A stretch of DNA of 64,000 nt from Anderseniella sp963787895 (GTDB lineage: Bacteria; Pseudomonadota; Alphaproteobacteria; Rhizobiales; Aestuariivirgaceae), in contig CAWBEX010000007.1 in assembly GCA_963787895.1 (NCBI GenBank), positions 868,001 to 932,000 of the forward strand. Reading direction: 5' to 3'. This document shows, piece after piece, positions 47,231 through 57,156 of this stretch. The notes beneath the pieces are model-generated. The model was not told where the DNA came from. It made no database searches and worked only from the letters and a program-made list of their open reading frames with translations. The position numbers were made by a program, and so were the translations under genes. Within the stretch, counting starts at the first letter, position 1. Every line of letters begins with the position of its first letter.

Positions 47231-48524
47231 CGCGGGCCTTCCAAAATTTGACTGGGTCTATTGCGCGGCCGCCCACGCGGGTTTCATAATGCAGATGCGG
47301 GCCAGTGCTGCGTCCAGTACTGCCAACTTTTCCTATTATATCACCAGTACTTACGTTTTGACCAGCGCGGACATTGATTATGCTTAAGTGCCCATATCTT
47401 GTGCTGACGCCATTTTCATGACGTATTTCAACCATCTTGCCATAACCGCCGGCCCGCCCCGCCTTTGTGACCTTGCCCGGCCCGGCAGCTTTAACGTCTG
47501 ATCCGGTTGCGCCGCGGAAGTCAATGCCGGCATGCATGGCCGCGCGCTTGCGGAACGGGTCCTTGCGCAAACCGAAGCCACTGGTGGTTTCATGCTCGGA
47601 GCCCATTGGCCGTGCTACCGGCAACCGTATGGCCTGGTACTTCAGCGTTTCCCAACGGTTGATGTTTTGCGACAGGTTTTGCACTTCGTCCGCGATTAGC
47701 TGTGATTCAAGCTCTCCCGCAGTTGCTGCAATGAACGGCCCGCCTACTGCAGCGGGCTCATAGCTTGAGTTTGCAACCAGCTTGTCGGCGTTGATGCCAA
47801 GTTTCCTGTACACTTCGGCAAGCCGGCCAGCTTCTGTCTCCATGAATCCGGCCGCTTCGCCTATCAATGTAGCCTCCCTTTGTTCCATCCTGCTCATGTA
47901 GGCACGAAGGTCGGCAAGCGGCTGCAACGCCTGTTCGGCACTGGCAAACTCTGCCCTGTAGGCATCACTGGCAAAAGGCGGCACCTGTTTGTCTGGTTCG
48001 CTGTCATAATTTCCGGTGCCAATGCTGCCGCGCGGCAGCAAGCTGCCTTGCTTTTGTGGTTCTGCCTGCTGTGCGCCGTTGCTGCGCTCGGGCAGCCAGC
48101 CGGAGTGGAAGAATTCTGCCAGTTGTTCATGCCGGTCGACCAGCCGGTCGTGCTCGCTGCGGACCTGGTCGACCTTGGCCAGATAGGCGCGTTGATCCAG
48201 CATCAGGCGCCGGTTCAACTTGTCGATCGTGGCACGCATTTGCCCGATCCTGTCCTCATACTCGAGCCGCGCCCGGTACTGGTTGCGCTCTTTCAGTGCC
48301 AGGACCTGGTCCTTGAAAGCCACATTGACTGTTGCATACGCGACCCAGAACATGCCGATGGAGAATGCTAGCAGCACAGCAGCCTGCACCCACGGCCTCA
48401 GTGTGATGAACTGAACTTCACCTTCTGATCGCAAATAGATCTGGCGCTCGCGTAGTGCGTAAGCGATGCGTGAAAAGAAGCCGCGTTGCGCGCGCCTTCC
48501 AATGTGCCGCCGATTGTGTCGCAT
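47205..48524 (-). CDS. Membrane-anchored M23 metallopeptidase, LmdC-like (439 aa)
   Basis: A basic N-terminus, one membrane span (residues 49-70), a long coiled coil (about 75-150: ALKERNQYRARLEYEDRIGQ), a Pro/Gln-rich region and a second helix (205-260) lead to the C-terminal peptidase. The LytM zinc site is HAGIDFRGATGSDVKAAGPG, SRYGHLS-like STRYGHLSI and GPHLHYETRV. Such peptidases cut peptidoglycan cross-links at sites set by bactofilin. The gene overlaps the bactofilin by 26 bases. All metal ligands (H, D, H-x-H) are present, so it is probably active rather than a degenerate regulator. Confidence 0.93.
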   Translation of the reverse strand: MRHNRRHIGRRAQRGFFSRIAYALRERQIYLRSEGEVQFITLRPWVQAAVLLAFSIGMFWVAYATVNVAFKDQVLALKERNQYRARLEYEDRIGQMRATIDKLNRRLMLDQRAYLAKVDQVRSEHDRLVDRHEQLAEFFHSGWLPERSNGAQQAEPQKQGSLLPRGSIGTGNYDSEPDKQVPPFASDAYRAEFASAEQALQPLADLRAYMSRMEQREATLIGEAAGFMETEAGRLAEVYRKLGINADKLVANSSYEPAAVGGPFIAATAGELESQLIADEVQNLSQNINRWETLKYQAIRLPVARPMGSEHETTSGFGLRKDPFRKRAAMHAGIDFRGATGSDVKAAGPGKVTKAGRAGGYGKMVEIRHENGVSTRYGHLSIINVRAGQNVSTGDIIGKVGSTGRSTGPHLHYETRVGGRAIDPVKFWKARDVFQEITR

Positions 48525-48701
48525 CAGCCCTCCCCTGCAAGTGAAAGCCTCTTGTTAGCCCAAACACGCAGCAAATCGGAGCCCGCCGCGCTATTAACCA
48601 ATGCGTGACTGGTTCAATGGCCACAATTTGTGTTGCGATTATGGTCAACGCGGCAGAAATTTGCACTGCAATCTTTTATTGTAGGCCTGCTCGCAGCTGA
48701 T

Positions 48702-49175
48702 TTATGTCAGGCCTCGGGCTTGTTTCAGCACCTCTGACACATGACCTGCGACTTTTACCTTGCGCCAGATGCGCACCAGGCGGCTCTGCTTGTTGAACAG
48801 GAAAGTGGCTCGCTCGATGCCCATGTAGTGCTTGCCGTACATGGCTTTTTGTACCCACACCCCAAATGCCCGCAGCATCAGTGTTTCCGGGTCCGAGCCC
48901 AGTGCAATGGTCAGGTTGTGCTTGGCAATGAATTTGTCGTGCTTTGCGGGAAGATCGGCCGAAATGCCAATGACTTCCGTTTCCGCGTCAAGAAATTCCT
49001 GCTTCTGCTGAGAGAATGCAATCGCTTCGCGTGTGCAGCCCGGCGTGTCGTCTTTAGGGTAGAAATAGATAACTGCATTCCGCCCCTTCAGATTCGTTGA
49101 TGAGATAGTGCCTTCACCTGAACCTTGAAGCTGGAAGTAGGGCATCTCGTCGCCCAATTGCAGATTGTCCGGCAT
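48702..49175 (-). CDS. bcp: Peroxiredoxin of the BCP/PrxQ type (157 aa)
   Basis: This thioredoxin-dependent peroxidase reduces peroxides and organic hydroperoxides. AGGGAA nine bases upstream supports the start at 49175; a longer frame begins with unrelated sequence. The motif AVIYFYPKDDTPGCTREAIA holds the peroxidatic Cys (near residue 46), with the Thr three residues before it and later the Arg. The resolving Cys five residues on (found in some PrxQ) is absent, so it is of the one-Cys kind or resolves in another way. Single gene. Confidence 0.93.
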   Translation of the reverse strand: MPDNLQLGDEMPYFQLQGSGEGTISSTNLKGRNAVIYFYPKDDTPGCTREAIAFSQQKQEFLDAETEVIGISADLPAKHDKFIAKHNLTIALGSDPETLMLRAFGVWVQKAMYGKHYMGIERATFLFNKQSRLVRIWRKVKVAGHVSEVLKQARGLT

Positions 49176-49369
49176 GATAGTGTTCCCTGTAGCCGTGGTT
49201 TGTTGAAACTGAACTGTTTGTCTATACTCTTCAGGCAGGATTCCGGTTGTAGGAATGATCAGGTTTTTGTCGAACATGCCTGATAGTAACTTGTTGTCGT
49301 TGTGGTCACAATTGAGCCTTACGCAGGTGCCAACTGTGACTTGGGAAAAGATGCCGGAGCGCACCTTTA

Positions 49370-52300
49370 ATGGCGTGTAGGCAGACGGAGCAGAAAAGAG
49401 CAGAGAATTTGGCCGGCCGGGCACTAAAAGGAATAGCCTGGGTATTTGTGGTACTCGCCTTGATGACCATCTCGGCGGTAGGCTATGTCCTGTTTGCAGT
49501 ATCCTCAGGCCCATTGAGTGTAGGCTTCCTCAGGGAAACGGTCAAGGAACGCGTCAGTGATTCCATTCCCGGCATCAAGGTAGAGCTTGATGACGTAGTT
49601 CTTGAATGGGGTGACGGCAGTGGCCATCCAACGCTGCTTCTGACTGATGTCAGGTTGCTCGACGATGCGGGTGGCTTGCTGGCGCGTGCACCGCGTGCAG
49701 CCATTGCCGTGGATGTGGCTGAAATCCTCTCAGGTACCGTGAAGCCCACGAGTCTGGAGTTGATCGGACCGCGAATCCTTGCACGCCGGACATCAGATGG
49801 CGGGCTTGCCCTGGGCTTTAGCAATGACAGCGGGGCCTCCGGCAAAACGGATGCCGGGGTCGCGGTACAAGGTGCGCAGGCCGAACCTGATGTTGAGGGC
49901 AAGCAGGACAGCGGTTCGGCACGCTCCATCATGCAGACGATCAACCAGGCGCTGCAAGGTGAAGGCGAGGGCGCTGCCTCTTTGCAGACCATCGAAATCA
50001 GCAACGCCCAGATATCATTTCGCGATGAGATACAGAAACAACTGTGGTTGTCTCCCCGGGCCAATTTGAGGTTCAAGCGCGCCGAAGGCGGCTTTGCGCT
50101 GTTCGTGGATGCCCAGATTTCTGCAGACGGCCCCACCTGGCACACAGAAGTACTGACCACCTACAGGGCAGACTCCAGTGTTTTCCGGGTTATCGCCAAA
50201 GTCGACGGTGTGACGCCGGCAGATGTTGCGCGCAAGATGTTTTCCTTCAATCAGCTTGCCAACCTCGACTTGCCCATGTCAGGCGAGGTGCAGTTTGACA
50301 TCGCGGACAATGGCACCGTGCTGGCCGCGAGCGGATTGCTGGCCATGCAGAAGGGCCTTGTTTCATTTCCCGGCTACATTTCCGACCCGATCCAGATCGA
50401 CGAAGGCAAGCTGAACCTGTCCTATGAGCCTCAGACCGGGCATGTGGTCATCAAGGATTCCACCATTCGTGTGCGCGGCACGGACGCGCGTCTCACCGGC
50501 CGGTTTGCCCCGGTGCGCAATGAAGAGAAGGTGGTCATTGCTGCCGGGTTGGAGTTAGACGCACGCAACCTCAACATCGACACTCAGGCAAGCGGCTCAG
50601 GCGGCAGCGTAATTGACGAGTTCAAGCTGCGCGGTCAGGCGCTTTTCGACGAGCGCCGTTTCGTTGTTGATGACCTGATCGTCCTGTCGTCTGAAGGCGG
50701 CGTCAGGGTAAGGGGGCAATTCGTCAGTCAGGGCGATGGTGTGGGTGTGTACCTCGCTGGTCGCGGCAAGTCGCTGGGCCATGAGCTGATACGAAAATTA
50801 TGGCCACCGGTGCTCGCAAAACAGTCCCGCAAATGGTACCGCGAGAACCTGATCAAGGGCGTGGTTGATGATGCGGAGTTTCGCATCAGGTTGACCGGAG
50901 ACCAGATCAACCAGGCGCTGGCGGGTCAGCCGCTTCCAGCCGATTCTGTCGAACTGAAGTTCAACGCTTCCGGTGTGGACCTGACATATGCCGAAGGCCT
51001 GCCACCCATAAAGGAAGCCAAAGGCTCCTTCGCCCTTTCCGGCGTTGTATTCGACATCGATTTTGCAGGTGGAACAATTCCGCTTCCGTCAGGCAATGCG
51101 CTCGGCATTCGCGGCGGCAAGATGCAGATAACCAAACTGGCATTGCCTGTTTCGCCCGCTACCATGACCATTGGGCTGGACGGCAACGTGGCCGACTATG
51201 CCGAATACGCCAACCTGCCGCCGCTTGAACTTCTTGAGGGTTCAAATTTTGACCTTGCCAACGTGACCGGGCGGGGGCAGGTGGACCTGAAACTGGCTAT
51301 GCCGTTGAAACCCGGCATCACGTCTGCCGAATTCGACGTAGCCGCCGAGGCCAAGTTGAGCAATGCGCGCATCCGCAATGCCGTTCAGGGGCTGGATCTG
51401 GAAGACGCAGAGTTTGATTTGACCCTTTCCGATGCGGTCATTTCTGCTAAGGGCACCGCCAAGCTAGGCGAGAAACGCGCCAAGCTCACCTGGCGCCGGC
51501 CCCTGACCAAGAGCTCAAATGCTGACGAGGACATGACCCTTTCTGCGTCCCTGTCTGACCGCGACCGGCAAAAACTCGGCATCTCGCTGGATCCCTTCCT
51601 TGTCGGGCCGACGCCCGTCACGGTCTCGTTCGTCCGTCGGGGCAGTGAAATCATTTCCGCCGAAGTGGATGCCGACCTTTCCGACACTTCCATGTCGCTT
51701 GAAACGCTCGGCTGGACCCGGCCGCCTTCGGCAAAGACAAGGGCGACGTTCAAGGTCGACATGGGCGACAGCAAGGTGATCAAGATCGCTGATCTGTCGG
51801 TGACGGGCAAAGGCTTGAAGATTATTGGCGAGGTTCGGTTAAGCAAGGACGGCGGTGGCCTGCTGACAGCATCACTGCCGCGTTTCATCCTGAGCGACAC
51901 GAACCAGCTTGCACTGGAAGTGGACAACACATCCGGGCAACTGAAAATCGGAGTGGGAGGGGCAAGCCTCGATGCCCGTCCATTGATCTCGCAGATGATG
52001 TCCAGCAAGGTAGCGGCCACCGGTACGGCGCGTGAGCCGCCGGTTTCGATCAACACCAATATAAGTCGCATATACGTCCACCGCGGTGAGACCGTGAACA
52101 ATCTGAAGGGCAGTCTGGTAACCGCAGACGGTGCCGTGCAATCTGCTGAAATCACCGGCAATTATGTCAACGGCGCGCCGATCACCATGCGTATCACCCG
52201 CGACAATGGCGGCAATCGCCGGATGCGGGTTACAGGCAGGGATGCGGGGGCAACGTTGCGTGCGGTAAACCTGTACTCCAAGATTGCCGGTGGCACCATC

Positions 52301-52888
52301 GACTTTGGCGCCATCCTCGGCAATCCCGGCCAGGGCGCCATCCAGCGCGGGCTTCTGGAGGTGCGTAACTTCTCCGTCGAGAACGAGGCCGTACTGGCAC
52401 AGATCGACGACAGCGCACGCCGTGCAGGCCGCAACGGCACTCGCAACGGAAACGGGTTGCGCCTGTCGCGCCTTTCTGTGCCCTTCTCGGTGGACCACAG
52501 CTATGTGCGTATAGGTGACGCGTTGGTTCAGGGTCCCGAGATAGGCGCGTCTGCCCAGGGTATCATTCGCAAGACAGACCTTGCGATGGACATTGGCGGC
52601 ACCATTATTCCTGCCTATGCAATCAACTCCGCCATCTCAAATGTGCCCTTGCTGGGCGATGTTCTGACGGGTGGCAAGGGGCAGGGCATCTTCGGATTGA
52701 ACTTTGCCCTTCAGGGCTCGATGAACCAGCCGCGCTTTCTGGTCAATCCGGTCTCGGCAATCGCCCCCGGCATCTTCCGCAACCTGTTCAACATCGGGGG
52801 TGGGCAAACCAACTCCGACGGTACGGCACGCAAGCGTCTCAGCCCCAGCCAGAAAATCCGTCAGAAGCGTCTGCAGGGTTCAAAATAG
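49370..52888 (+). CDS. Giant AsmA-like/YhdP-type envelope protein (1172 aa)
   Basis: Residues 20-43 are a membrane anchor, followed by a long beta-rich periplasmic domain. The N-terminal third carries DUF3971 (LRETVKERVSDSIPGIKVEL, VRLLDDAGGLLARAPRAAIA); the C-terminal third is AsmA-like (LSRLSVPFSVDHSYVRIGDA, GTIIPAYAINSAISNVPLLG, DVLTGGKGQGIFGLNFALQG). Large AsmA proteins form hydrophobic grooves moving phospholipids between membranes, alongside Mla. The full reading frame is intact. It is divergent from bcp and ends ten bases before the convergent tyrS. Confidence 0.9.
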   Translation: MACRQTEQKRAENLAGRALKGIAWVFVVLALMTISAVGYVLFAVSSGPLSVGFLRETVKERVSDSIPGIKVELDDVVLEWGDGSGHPTLLLTDVRLLDDAGGLLARAPRAAIAVDVAEILSGTVKPTSLELIGPRILARRTSDGGLALGFSNDSGASGKTDAGVAVQGAQAEPDVEGKQDSGSARSIMQTINQALQGEGEGAASLQTIEISNAQISFRDEIQKQLWLSPRANLRFKRAEGGFALFVDAQISADGPTWHTEVLTTYRADSSVFRVIAKVDGVTPADVARKMFSFNQLANLDLPMSGEVQFDIADNGTVLAASGLLAMQKGLVSFPGYISDPIQIDEGKLNLSYEPQTGHVVIKDSTIRVRGTDARLTGRFAPVRNEEKVVIAAGLELDARNLNIDTQASGSGGSVIDEFKLRGQALFDERRFVVDDLIVLSSEGGVRVRGQFVSQGDGVGVYLAGRGKSLGHELIRKLWPPVLAKQSRKWYRENLIKGVVDDAEFRIRLTGDQINQALAGQPLPADSVELKFNASGVDLTYAEGLPPIKEAKGSFALSGVVFDIDFAGGTIPLPSGNALGIRGGKMQITKLALPVSPATMTIGLDGNVADYAEYANLPPLELLEGSNFDLANVTGRGQVDLKLAMPLKPGITSAEFDVAAEAKLSNARIRNAVQGLDLEDAEFDLTLSDAVISAKGTAKLGEKRAKLTWRRPLTKSSNADEDMTLSASLSDRDRQKLGISLDPFLVGPTPVTVSFVRRGSEIISAEVDADLSDTSMSLETLGWTRPPSAKTRATFKVDMGDSKVIKIADLSVTGKGLKIIGEVRLSKDGGGLLTASLPRFILSDTNQLALEVDNTSGQLKIGVGGASLDARPLISQMMSSKVAATGTAREPPVSINTNISRIYVHRGETVNNLKGSLVTADGAVQSAEITGNYVNGAPITMRITRDNGGNRRMRVTGRDAGATLRAVNLYSKIAGGTIDFGAILGNPGQGAIQRGLLEVRNFSVENEAVLAQIDDSARRAGRNGTRNGNGLRLSRLSVPFSVDHSYVRIGDALVQGPEIGASAQGIIRKTDLAMDIGGTIIPAYAINSAISNVPLLGDVLTGGKGQGIFGLNFALQGSMNQPRFLVNPVSAIAPGIFRNLFNIGGGQTNSDGTARKRLSPSQKIRQKRLQGSK

Positions 52889-52897
52889 CGCCATCAC

Positions 52898-54133
52898 CTA
52901 GCTGCGTCTGACCAGCGCGTGCCGCTTTTTACCCATCGACAGCTTCAACAGCCCGTCTGCATTGAAATCCGACGGCGCAACAACATAGGCCGGGTCGGTT
53001 ACTTTCACATCGTTCACAGCAACCGAATTGTTCGCGATCGCCCGGCGCACTTCGCCGTTGCTTGCGCCAAGCCCGGCCGTCACAAACAGAGCCAGCAGGC
53101 CGTCTCCCGGATTGCCCTCAATCGTCGGCAAGTCCTGGGCAAGCGCGCCTTCCTCGAAGGTCTTCTGCGCCGTGGCAGCAGCCTTCTCTGCCGCTTCCCG
53201 GCCGTGCAGCAGCGCTGTAGCTTCGCTTGCCAGAACCTTTTTGGCCTCGTTGATCTCTGACCCGCCGAGCTGCTCCAGCCGCACAATTTCGTCCATCGGC
53301 AAGGTGGTGAACAGTTTCAGGAACCGGCCAACATCGCCATCTTCGGTGTTGCGCCAGTACTGCCAGAAATCATAGGCGCTGAACTGGTCTGCATTCAGCC
53401 ATACCGCCCCTTGCGCTGTCTTGCCCATTTTCGCACCCGACGATGTGGTCAGCAGCGGCGTGGTCAGGGCGTAAAGCTGGTGCGTGCCCATGCGCCTGCC
53501 AAGGTCAACACCATTGACGATGTTGCCCCACTGGTCCGACCCGCCCATCTGCAGATTGACGCCGTAGCGCCGAGCCAGTTCAACATAGTCGTACGACTGG
53601 CACACCATGTAATTGAACTCGATGAAACTCATTTCCTGCTCGCGCTCCAGCCTCAGGCGAACCGAATCCATGGTCAGCATCCGGTTGACCGAGAAATGCC
53701 GGCCCACCTCGCGCAGCATCTCGATGTAGCCCAGCTTCAGCAGCCAGTCGGCATTATCCACCATGATGGCGTCAGTGGCGCCATCGCCGAATTTCAGAAC
53801 CTTCTCAAACACCCCTTTGATCGACGCTTTATTGGCGTTGATTTCCTCTATGGTGCGCATGGCCCGTGTCTCGTCCTTGCCCGAAGGGTCGCCGACCATG
53901 GTGGTTCCGCCACCCATCAGTGTCACTGGCTTGTTGCCCGTCTGCTGTAGCCAGTGCAGCATCATCATGCTCAGGAAATTTCCGATATGCAGCGATGGCG
54001 CGGTGCAGTCATATCCCACATAGGCAATGACCTTGTTCTTTGCAGCCAGAGCATCCAGCCCGTCAAAGTCGGAACACTGATGAATGAAGCCGCGCTCGTC
54101 CAGCACGTTCAGGAAATCGGATTTATAGGTCAT
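52898..54133 (-). CDS. tyrS: Tyrosyl-tRNA synthetase
   Basis: A class I synthetase charging tRNA-Tyr. The HIGH motif is HIGN (residues 49-52), KMSKS is KMGKT near residue 239, and YGVNLQMGGSDQWGNIVNGV is the tyrosine pocket. The C-terminal S4 domain is at VRRAIANNSVAVNDVKVTDP. At 411 aa it is of the usual bacterial length. It is divergent from anmK with a 49-base gap, as in many alphaproteobacteria. Confidence 0.97.
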   Translation of the reverse strand: MTYKSDFLNVLDERGFIHQCSDFDGLDALAAKNKVIAYVGYDCTAPSLHIGNFLSMMMLHWLQQTGNKPVTLMGGGTTMVGDPSGKDETRAMRTIEEINANKASIKGVFEKVLKFGDGATDAIMVDNADWLLKLGYIEMLREVGRHFSVNRMLTMDSVRLRLEREQEMSFIEFNYMVCQSYDYVELARRYGVNLQMGGSDQWGNIVNGVDLGRRMGTHQLYALTTPLLTTSSGAKMGKTAQGAVWLNADQFSAYDFWQYWRNTEDGDVGRFLKLFTTLPMDEIVRLEQLGGSEINEAKKVLASEATALLHGREAAEKAAATAQKTFEEGALAQDLPTIEGNPGDGLLALFVTAGLGASNGEVRRAIANNSVAVNDVKVTDPAYVVAPSDFNADGLLKLSMGKKRHALVRRS

Positions 54134-54182
54134 TTAAGCTCTCGCGTGATAAGGTGTCAGCCTCATAACACGACGAGGGGAA

Positions 54183-55289
54183 ATGGCAAATCCAATCACC
54201 GCAATCGGCCTGATGAGCGGCACCTCCATGGACGGTATCGACGTTGCCATGATCCGCACCGATGGAGAAGGCTTCAACGAGGCCGTTGCCTTCGAGGCGG
54301 TGGACTATCTGCCCGGCCAGCGCGCCTTGCTGATAGAAGCGATGGAGCTTGCAGCCGGTCTGAACGACAGGACTTCGCGTCCCGGCAAACTTGCCGGTAT
54401 AGAAGCCGAGATAACACGCTGGCACGCCGAGGCGGTTTGCTCGTTTGGCAAGAAGCATCAGGTGAGCATGTCAGAACACCCGGTTATTGGATTCCATGGC
54501 CAGACTGTTCTGCACCGCCCCGAAATCGGCCTCACCATTCAGCTTGGCGATGGTCAGGCGCTGGCCAACGAAACCGGCATGAAGGTTGTGGCCGACATGC
54601 GCAGCAGTGACATGGCGCATGGCGGGCAGGGCGCACCCCTGGTGCCTGCCTATCACGCAGCACTTGCCGCGCACTTGCCGCAACGCCCTGTGGCGTTCGT
54701 GAACATCGGCGGCGTCGGCAACGTCACCTTTGTGCAGGCCGATGGTTCGCTGCTCGCCTTTGATACCGGGCCCGGCAATGCGCTCATGGACGACTGGTCG
54801 ATGAAACAGACCGGCAAGCCTGTGGACATCAACGGCGCGCTGGCCCGGTCCGGCAAGTCTGACAATGATGCGCTCGCCCGGATGCGGCGGCACGAATATT
54901 TCAATGCACGCCCGCCCAAGTCGCTCGACCGCGGCAGCTTCAGCCTGGACGCGGTGATGGCTCTGTCACCGCAGGACGGAGCCGCCACCTTGTGCAATTT
55001 TACAGCCCGATCCATCGCCGACGCCGCCAACTGGGCACAGGAACCGCCAGGATACTGGGTCATCTGCGGCGGTGGCCGCAAGAACCGCTTTCTGATGGAA
55101 TGTCTGGCCGGAATGATCGACGCGCCCGTGGTTCCAGCCGAAGCCATTCACGTCAACGGCGATGCCATCGAAGCCGAAGCCTGGGCCTATCTCGCCGTGC
55201 GCTCCCTGCGCTCGCTGCCGCTCACCTGGCCAACAACAACCGGCGTGAGGCAGCCTGTGTCCGGCGGGGTAGTGTTTGTGCCGGGCTAG
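54183..55289 (+). CDS. anmK: Anhydro-N-acetylmuramic acid kinase
   Basis: This enzyme phosphorylates and opens anhydroMurNAc from peptidoglycan turnover, giving MurNAc-6-phosphate. AIGLMSGTSMDGIDVAMIRT is the N-terminal phosphate loop; GFHGQTVLHRPEIGLTIQLG, NIGGVGNVTFVQADGSLLAF, DTGPGNALMDDW and VICGGGRKNRFLMECLAGMI are further family signatures. Length 368 aa is normal. It is divergent from tyrS. Confidence 0.96.
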   Translation: MANPITAIGLMSGTSMDGIDVAMIRTDGEGFNEAVAFEAVDYLPGQRALLIEAMELAAGLNDRTSRPGKLAGIEAEITRWHAEAVCSFGKKHQVSMSEHPVIGFHGQTVLHRPEIGLTIQLGDGQALANETGMKVVADMRSSDMAHGGQGAPLVPAYHAALAAHLPQRPVAFVNIGGVGNVTFVQADGSLLAFDTGPGNALMDDWSMKQTGKPVDINGALARSGKSDNDALARMRRHEYFNARPPKSLDRGSFSLDAVMALSPQDGAATLCNFTARSIADAANWAQEPPGYWVICGGGRKNRFLMECLAGMIDAPVVPAEAIHVNGDAIEAEAWAYLAVRSLRSLPLTWPTTTGVRQPVSGGVVFVPG

Positions 55290-55338
55290 GGGGGAAGAGT
55301 AGGGGGTGAGTGGCAGCTTTGCAGGCCAAGCCGCCGTC

Positions 55339-55363
55339 CAGAACTCCGCATGAATGCGTTCTG
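55339..55363. terminator. Hairpin between convergent anmK and cyclase genes
   Basis: CAGAAC (55339-55344) pairs with GTTCTG (55358-55363), with an inner GCAT/ATGC stem. It sits in the 115-base gap between the two convergent stop codons. No long T-run. Confidence 0.4.
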
Positions 55364-55404
55364 TTAAGCCATATCGCTCCACAGCTTGCATTCGGGCGGG
55401 ACCT

Positions 55405-57156
55405 TCACTCTTTTGGCACACCAAGTGTGAGCAACTGCTTGCCTATCCGATCCAGTACCGCGGGTGAAAAGACCATCGCCTCCTTGTAGCGCTTTATCGT
55501 CATCCCGGGATAGGCTGCCAAAAGTGCGTCTCTCGACGCCCTCGCTTCTGCTTCGCGGCCGGCGCCCAGCAAGGCTGGTGCAAGATTGCGATGTATCCAC
55601 ATTGCATTGGGACGCTCATCAAGCGCCCGCAAGAACATTTCGGCCGCTTGATTGTCCTTGCCATCTACCTGAAGAGCAGACGCAAGGCCGACAAACACGT
55701 TGAAATTCATCGGATCAAGCGGGCTGAGCCGAAGCGCTTTCTCGAATTGCTCCTTGGCTTCGCTAGGCCTGTCAGCATAAGTTGAAAGCCAGCCGAGACG
55801 GCTCCATGCCCAGGCTGAATTGGGGTCCAGAGCTACAGCACGCTGCAAGAGAACCCGGGCAGCTCCAAAATTTCGAACAAAGGTGTGGACAGTGCCTAGC
55901 ACTGTAAGGATCAATGGATCGTCTGCTGAAAGGTCAGCCGCTCGCTCAGCCAGTCCTAAGGCAGTGGACTTGCTATCTTCAATTTCGCTTACCCAGTTGT
56001 AGACCGATCCCTGCGCATGACACCAGGCTGCAAGCGCAAGAGCGAGAGGGTAGTCTGGTTCTTTTTCAAGTGCCTGATTGAGTAGCTTCAATCCTTTTGC
56101 AGTTTCTTCCTTTTCGAGAGCCCAGACATGCTTGAAAGCGCGCATCGTAAAATCATAAGCGCCGAAATCCTGGGGGCGCTTTCTGCCGACCCTTTCAATT
56201 TCTGCCAGCCTGATTGAGGGTTGAAGGGCTCCGGCAACCTGTTCAGTTATGCTGTCCTGCAAGTCAAAGATATCGTCTACAGAACCGTCATATTTTTCAG
56301 CCCAGACATGCGCTCCTGTCTCCGTTTCGACCAGCTGGACGGTGATCCGTACTCTGCCACCTGCGCGCTGGACACTGCCTTCGAGCACATAACCTACGCC
56401 CAGCTCGCGCCCTATTTCACGGACGTTCGTCGGTTTACCCTTATAGGCAAATGCCGAATTGCGCGCGATCACGAAAAAAGAACGTATACGGCTGAGAGCG
56501 GCTGTCAGCGCTTCAACCACACCATCAGCAAAATACTCCTGGTCTACATCTCCCGACATGTTGTCAAAGGGCAGGACAGCGAGAGACGGTTTGTCCGGTA
56601 GTGTCAGTCCTGGGTCCGGCTCGGCAGCTCTGTAAGATTTTTGCCTGGCTGATACCCCGTTTTGCCAACGCCACACCCGTACCAGTTGATCAAGATTCTT
56701 GATCTTTTGCTCGCCCAGATCCTCGAAGATCGCATTTATCTTGCCACGCGAATGCCGATGTACATCGTCAGAGATCAGAATCCCATCAGGCTCGGCCAAC
56801 TGCTCAAGCCGTGCTGCAACGTTGACTCCATCGCCATAGATATCGTCGCTTTCAATTATTATATCGCCGAGATTAATGCCAATCCGGAGACGAATGGTGC
56901 TGGCTTTCCGTACAAGTGTCTCTTGAATCGAGATAGCACACTGCACGGCATTTACCACGGACGAGAACTCGATCAATGTCCCGTCACCCATGAGCTTGAC
57001 GGTTCGGCCGCCGTGTTTGGCAATTGCGGGATCAAAAAGTTTGGCGCGATGCCACTTCAGCGCAGACAGCGTTCCAACTTCGTCGGCTGACATCAAGCTG
57101 GAATAACCCACGACGTCGGCTGCCAGAATAGTGGAAAGTCTGCGCTTCAAGATCAC
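55405..57156 (-). CDS. Class III adenylate cyclase fused to TolB-like and TPR domains (583 aa)
   Basis: Residues 1-165 are the cyclase: ILAADVVGYSSLMSADEVGT with the metal Asp, HGGRTVKLMGDGTLIEFSSV, IGINLGDIIIESDDIYGDGV and NVAARLEQLAEPDGILIS with Asn and Arg. Residues 190-330 form a TolB-N-like domain (PSLAVLPFDNMSGDVDQEYF ... YVLEGSVQRAGGRVRITVQL), and the rest TPR repeats (NPDYPLALALAAWCHAQG-like, NSAWAWSRLGWLSTYADRPS). This three-part fusion is abundant in Bradyrhizobium and relatives. Soluble throughout. The start is GTG at 57156 with GAGGAG close by; a TTG at 57150 gives better spacing. Input signal unknown. Confidence 0.9.
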   Translation of the reverse strand: MILKRRLSTILAADVVGYSSLMSADEVGTLSALKWHRAKLFDPAIAKHGGRTVKLMGDGTLIEFSSVVNAVQCAISIQETLVRKASTIRLRIGINLGDIIIESDDIYGDGVNVAARLEQLAEPDGILISDDVHRHSRGKINAIFEDLGEQKIKNLDQLVRVWRWQNGVSARQKSYRAAEPDPGLTLPDKPSLAVLPFDNMSGDVDQEYFADGVVEALTAALSRIRSFFVIARNSAFAYKGKPTNVREIGRELGVGYVLEGSVQRAGGRVRITVQLVETETGAHVWAEKYDGSVDDIFDLQDSITEQVAGALQPSIRLAEIERVGRKRPQDFGAYDFTMRAFKHVWALEKEETAKGLKLLNQALEKEPDYPLALALAAWCHAQGSVYNWVSEIEDSKSTALGLAERAADLSADDPLILTVLGTVHTFVRNFGAARVLLQRAVALDPNSAWAWSRLGWLSTYADRPSEAKEQFEKALRLSPLDPMNFNVFVGLASALQVDGKDNQAAEMFLRALDERPNAMWIHRNLAPALLGAGREAEARASRDALLAAYPGMTIKRYKEAMVFSPAVLDRIGKQLLTLGVPKE

